Source of the DNA: an uncultured Coriobacteriia bacterium
GTDB lineage: Bacteria > Actinomycetota > Coriobacteriia > Coriobacteriales > QAMH01
DNA length: 8,573 bases
Assembly: GCA_902493755.1 (NCBI GenBank)
Contig: CABURF010000033.1
Coordinates: forward strand, 1 to 8,573
Direction of reading: 5' to 3'
In this document: one piece after another, positions 5,549-8,573 of the stretch
How the letters are laid out: every line of letters begins with the position of its first letter
Position numbering within the stretch: the stretch's first letter is position 1
Translations under genes and position numbers: made by a program
The notes under the pieces: model-generated
Told to the model about the DNA's origin: nothing
The model's input: the letters and a program-made list of their open reading frames with translations, nothing else
Databases searched by the model: none

Positions 5549-6895
5549 TCAGGACAAAAACCACTTCCAGGCAGGAACGACTTCGATTTTCGCTCCGTCT
5601 TGCTCCAGCGTCGCATCCTTGCCCTTTCCGACGATCAGCGTCGAGGTGGAAAGCCCGAACTGTTCCATGCCTTCCCAGAGCGCCCTCGTCTCACGGGCAC
5701 GCGTCCCCTCGTCCTCAATCGAATTTGACACCTGAATAAGCTGATAGACTTCGCCAAAGAGCGCATCGCCTTCGACAAAATCAACTTCGTAACCATGCCG
5801 CGCTGTCTTTAGCAAAGACAGTCTGCCGGCTCGAGAACCGGCGCCTGCCCGTCGCTCAAGTTCGATTGCGACTGCACCCTCCAAAGCTTGTCCATCATCG
5901 CGCACAGAAGCCGGTGCATTTGCGCGCGCTAACCCAGGATCAACGGCATACACCTTTTCTATCGCACTCGCTCTCTCGTTTAATGAAAGGCTGAACTCGT
6001 CAATCCCCGTAATCAGAAATGCGTTCTTCAGATACTTCAAATAATCAGAAAGGGAGTTGCGTCCGACGCGGATCCCGGCCGAGGCCATCTGGTTTGCGGT
6101 CTTTCTCAAAGAGAATGCGCGACCATTTGACGCAAGCGCCTTTCGCGTAAACTGGACCACAGCGTCGGGATTGCTAATATTATGGCGTTCCACCACATCC
6201 TTTGACACAACTTGCTGAACATAGCCCTGCAAGAGATTGATCCGACGAGGCTCGGGCATATCCTGCACGGCAGGAAATCCGCCAACCAAAAGGTATTCGT
6301 CGAACAATCCCTCGAGCGTAAGTCTGCTCTGCATACTGTGGACATGGGACGGCTTTATCAACTCAGGGTCTCGGTAGCGAACGAATTCCCTGAAGCTAAA
6401 TGGGTACTGCACGTACTCAATAGAGCGCCCTCGAAACGCCGATGTGATTTCCTCGGATAACAATTTGGAAGACGACCCGGTGACGTAAATCGTCGCCTTC
6501 ATGGTATCGACTACGCGTCGAAGCCACTTTCCCCAATTGTCCATCTCCTGTATCTCGTCGAAGAAGAAATACGCTCCTCCCTCCAAGGCATCAGGATTAA
6601 GGGAATAGAAAGTTTCGATTACTTGGTCGCCTGTTTCGGGGGTGACAGGGTCAATGCGCGTGTCCTCGAAAGAAAAATACAGGATGCGCTCCCTGGATAC
6701 TCCCAGAGCCATGAGCTGATCCATAACCTGAAACATACGGTACGTTTTCCCCGAGCGCCGCATGCCGGCTATAACGGTGACTAGATTGCCCGCTCGTGGC
6801 ATAAGCGGCTCGCCCAAATCGAGATCACGTGGAAATATCGGACGGTAATCGTCAAGGGAGAAGCTGCCGATGATTTCCACGATCTGATTGTTCAT
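5549..6895 (-). CDS. AAA-family ATPase with C-terminal DUF4143 domain
   Basis: The product has 448 residues, the usual length for this family. The N-terminal ATPase has Walker A GMRRSGKT (44-51), Walker B AYFFFDEIQ (108-116, Asp113-Glu114), the sensor-like VTGSSSKLLS (138-147) and FRGRS (154-158). The DUF4143 part starts near 195 with EYLLVGGFP (200-208), then DPGL (319-322), LEGAVAIELERR (338-349), YEVDFV (369-374) and LIQVS (386-390). The last two elements resemble a PD-(D/E)XK-type core in which the usual Lys is replaced by Ser, so nuclease activity is doubtful. GGAG lies 6 nt before the ATG. There is no membrane segment. The gene stands alone with its own promoter, in a less GC-rich segment than the flanks. 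The family is widespread on accessory DNA, with no agreed role. Confidence 0.92.
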   Translation of the reverse strand: MNNQIVEIIGSFSLDDYRPIFPRDLDLGEPLMPRAGNLVTVIAGMRRSGKTYRMFQVMDQLMALGVSRERILYFSFEDTRIDPVTPETGDQVIETFYSLNPDALEGGAYFFFDEIQEMDNWGKWLRRVVDTMKATIYVTGSSSKLLSEEITSAFRGRSIEYVQYPFSFREFVRYRDPELIKPSHVHSMQSRLTLEGLFDEYLLVGGFPAVQDMPEPRRINLLQGYVQQVVSKDVVERHNISNPDAVVQFTRKALASNGRAFSLRKTANQMASAGIRVGRNSLSDYLKYLKNAFLITGIDEFSLSLNERASAIEKVYAVDPGLARANAPASVRDDGQALEGAVAIELERRAGAGSRAGRLSLLKTARHGYEVDFVEGDALFGEVYQLIQVSNSIEDEGTRARETRALWEGMEQFGLSTSTLIVGKGKDATLEQDGAKIEVVPAWKWFLS

Positions 6896-6907
6896 GTGAA
6901 GCTCCGT

Positions 6908-6966
6908 TAGTATAATGGCTTTTTACGAGAGCCATTATACTATAAAATGGCTTTGTGTGAGTGCCA
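6908..6966 (-). promoter_or_regulatory. Promoter with tandem palindromic operators for the ATPase gene
   Basis: TAGTATAATGGCT (6908-6920) and AGCCATTATACTA (6930-6942) are exact reverse complements over 13 bp with a 9-nt centre. A second, weaker unit ATGGCT (6947-6952)-N9-TGCCAT (6962-6967) follows, its left half exactly 32 bp from the first. The minus strand carries a consensus TATAAT (6937-6942 region) within the first unit and a TATACT closer to the ATPase start, without a clear -35. Overlap of two like palindromes with the -10 is the arrangement expected of an operator pair, so autoregulation or repression by a trans factor is likely; a transcribed hairpin in the leader is the alternative. 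Confidence 0.6.
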
Positions 6967-6981
6967 TAAGTAGAAGAGCCC

Positions 6982-7021
6982 CTCGGCTCCGCTCACTCCG
7001 TTCGCTGCGGTCGAAATAACA
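6982..7021. repeat. Dispersed-repeat-like intergenic sequence
   Basis: The stretch with CGGCTCCGCTCACTCCGTTC followed by GCTGCGGTCGAAATAACA has no coding potential and resembles short intergenic repeats, ending in a GAAATRACA-type tail, that occur in many copies in some bacterial genomes. That resemblance is from memory and only one copy is present in this window. Confidence 0.3.
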
Positions 7022-7028
7022 AGGGCTG

Positions 7029-7068
7029 TAAAGTGAGACAGATTGTCTAACCAGGCTGTCTCACTTTA
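7029..7068. repeat. Palindrome over the oxidoreductase stop codon (GAGACA family)
   Basis: TAAAGTGAGACAG (7029-7041) and CTGTCTCACTTTA (7056-7068) pair perfectly over 13 bp with a 14-nt loop. The TAA stop codon of the minus-strand oxidoreductase is 7066-7068, the outermost three bases of the right arm. The arm shares TGAGACA with the palindrome at 78-110, which also covers a stop codon. Past the hairpin, the minus strand reads CAGCCCTTGTTATTT, which is T-rich but not a clean T-run. Confidence 0.7.
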
Positions 7069-8573
7069 AATATCCAGGCCCGCGTGATAGGCCTCGTAGA
7101 TCGCGAGCGTAATGTTGGCCGGGCGCTGGGCGTCACCGATGACGCGCACGAAGGGCGCGCCGTCGCGCAGCTCGTCCACGGCCGCGCTACGCGAACGCTG
7201 ACCGATAGCGGCGATGACCGACTGGCATGGCACCGCTCTCTCCTCACCATCGATGGTGACCGTCACGCCGTCGGCACCCACGCACTTCGCGGCAGCGCCC
7301 GTCAGCACGTCGATATCCTCGCCCTCCAGCTCCGCCAATAGGATGGGACGGTGGCGGATGTTGGCGTCGGGCGCCAGCTCGGAGCGCATCTCGATGAGGT
7401 GCACCTTGTGGCCCGTGCGCGCCAGCTGCAGTGCGCACTCGCAACCGGTAAGGCCTCCGCCGATGACGGCGACCTCCGGCCCCGGCTCGACGCCGTCCAG
7501 GTAGAGCTCGTCGATGGAAATAACGCGAGCATCCCCGGCCACGGGGAAGGGCAGCTTGATGGGCTCGGAGCCCACGGCGATGATGAGCGCGTCTGGCTCG
7601 AGTTCGTCGCACAGCGTGGAAGTCACGGGCGTCTCGAGCCGGATATCGACGCCGGCCTCGCGGCACAGGTGCGCGTAGGTGCGCCCCAGCTCGTACATGT
7701 CGTACTTGAAGGGAAGCGCCGCTTCGGTGCGCAGAATGCCGCCGAGCTCATCGCTCGCCTCGCACAGCGTGACATCATGACCACGCAATGCCGCGGTGTG
7801 GGCGGCCTTCATGCCAGCAATACCACCGCCGGCCACAAGCACGCGCTTGGATTGGGCTGCAGGTGTCACCGCCATCCCCTCGAACTCGCGGCCGATGAGC
7901 GGATTCACGGCGCAACGACGCGTCAGGGTCACGGGACGCTCGGCCATACAGACGAAGCAACGTAGGCACTTCACAACCTCGTCGCCCTTGTTTGCCATGA
8001 CCTTGTTGGGAAGCTCGGGGTCGGCAAGCAACGCGCGGGCCATGGCGACGGCATCGGCCTGGCCACTGGCGATGATCTGCTCCATCTGCGCCGGGTCGGA
8101 CAAGCCGCCGATGGCGATGACCGGCACGGATACATGCTGCTTGATCTGTGCGGCCAGCGGCACGTTGCAGCCGTGTTCGCGGAACATCGACGGATGGGTA
8201 ATCGAGAAGCCAAACTGATACGAGCCAGCCGACACGTGAATGAGGTCGACGAGATTCTCGAGACCTTCAGCGATACGGCAGCCCTCTTCGATGTCATAGC
8301 CGCCATCGAAGAGTTCCGAGCCACTCATGCGCAGTTCGATGGGAAAGCCGGGGCCCGTAGCCTCGCGAATCGCGGTGAGTATCTGACGAGCGAAGCGCAG
8401 ACGGTTCTCGAGGGAGCCACCGTACTCGTCGGTGCGCTTGTTGAAGTACGGCGAGAGGAACTGGTTGATGAGCCAGCCGTGTCCCGCGTGGACCATGCAC
8501 ATCTGGAAGCCCGCGCGTCGCGCCAGCACGGCGGCGTTGGCATAGGCGGCGGTGATGTCCTCGATCCGCTCGA
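7066..8573 (-). CDS. FMN/4Fe-4S/FAD oxidoreductase, 2,4-dienoyl-CoA or enoate reductase type (5' end outside window)
   Basis: The frame stays open to the right window edge (upstream of a GTG at 8529 it reads ERIEDITAAYANAA), so the start is missing; by comparison with FadH about 150 N-terminal residues lie outside. Counting from that GTG: the TIM-barrel segment HAGHGWLINQFLSP (14-27) and DEYGGSLENRLRF (34-46), FMN-binding IAIGG (138-142) and ADAVAMARALLADPELPNK (158-176). A 4Fe-4S motif follows, C188-x2-C191-x2-C194-x11-C206. Then come the first dinucleotide fold AGGGIAGM (233-240) and a second VIGGGLTG with a Glu ending its second strand, which favours NADH over NADPH. The family passes hydride from NAD(P)H via FAD and the cluster to FMN to reduce an activated C=C bond. 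The Tyr of FadH's GYLINQF is Trp here. The substrate is unknown. Confidence 0.9.
   Translation of the reverse strand, partial: ERIEDITAAYANAAVLARRAGFQMCMVHAGHGWLINQFLSPYFNKRTDEYGGSLENRLRFARQILTAIREATGPGFPIELRMSGSELFDGGYDIEEGCRIAEGLENLVDLIHVSAGSYQFGFSITHPSMFREHGCNVPLAAQIKQHVSVPVIAIGGLSDPAQMEQIIASGQADAVAMARALLADPELPNKVMANKGDEVVKCLRCFVCMAERPVTLTRRCAVNPLIGREFEGMAVTPAAQSKRVLVAGGGIAGMKAAHTAALRGHDVTLCEASDELGGILRTEAALPFKYDMYELGRTYAHLCREAGVDIRLETPVTSTLCDELEPDALIIAVGSEPIKLPFPVAGDARVISIDELYLDGVEPGPEVAVIGGGLTGCECALQLARTGHKVHLIEMRSELAPDANIRHRPILLAELEGEDIDVLTGAAAKCVGADGVTVTIDGEERAVPCQSVIAAIGQRSRSAAVDELRDGAPFVRVIGDAQRPANITLAIYEAYHAGLDI

Noticed and set aside
6908..6942. The 13-bp palindrome considered as an intrinsic terminator
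   Set aside because: It is AT-rich, has no T-run after the stem, and lies upstream of a gene start rather than after a gene.
6911..6967. The tandem palindromes before the ATPase, considered as a short CRISPR array
   Set aside because: There are only two units, they are imperfect copies of each other with 9-nt centres, and they coincide with promoter hexamers; no spacers or cas genes are present.
7084..7965. Plus-strand open frames opposite the flavin oxidoreductase
   Set aside because: No motif is visible in them, while the minus-strand frame carries clear FMN, 4Fe-4S and FAD signatures throughout.

Overview
The window looks like a piece of a GC-rich, anaerobic, accessory-rich bacterial chromosome. 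The mix of a cytoplasmic-type molybdopterin oxidoreductase with a small ferredoxin partner, an FAD-linked Old Yellow Enzyme-type reductase, strong GGAGG ribosome binding sites and many small intergenic palindromes is what I would expect from a gut actinobacterium of the Coriobacteriia, such as the Eggerthellaceae. That assignment is inferred from gene content and style. There is no rRNA or marker gene here to prove it.

Left part (1-3626). A minus-strand redox cluster: an 806-residue molybdopterin oxidoreductase, then 3 nt later a 139-residue two-cluster 4Fe-4S protein, then an intrinsic terminator, then a separate single-domain rhodanese. The catalytic subunit has no Tat signal and no membrane anchor gene follows, so the complex is probably soluble and cytoplasmic. 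Its substrate cannot be read from the sequence. An unusual feature is an Asp where the second Cys of the N-terminal 4Fe-4S motif is expected.

Middle (3627-4562). A plus-strand regulator, divergent from the molybdoenzyme, carries two complete MarR winged-helix domains in one chain. It shares an AT-rich intergenic region with the molybdoenzyme that contains an inverted repeat (ACAATAT-N12-ATATTGT), and is the obvious candidate controller of the redox cluster.

Accessory segment (4597-6966). Two gene remnants, both lacking their 5' ends, meet head to head near 5079-5112: a minus-strand RyR-domain fragment and a plus-strand beta-propeller-like C-terminal fragment. This looks like a rearrangement scar. 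It is followed by an intact minus-strand AAA ATPase/DUF4143 gene with a perfect TATAAT and two tandem ATGGCT-N9-(A/T)GCCAT palindromes in front of it. This segment looks less GC-rich than its flanks, consistent with horizontal acquisition.

Right part (6967-8573). A dispersed-repeat-like intergenic stretch, a 13-bp hairpin over a stop codon, and the 3' part of a large minus-strand FMN/4Fe-4S/FAD oxidoreductase of the 2,4-dienoyl-CoA reductase/enoate reductase type, which runs off the window end.

Four GRGACA...TGTCYC palindromes sit at or next to the stop codons of three different minus-strand genes, which suggests a dispersed palindromic family that settles at gene ends or acts in 3'-end formation. 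I did not find CRISPR arrays, tRNA or rRNA genes, or recognisable transposases.
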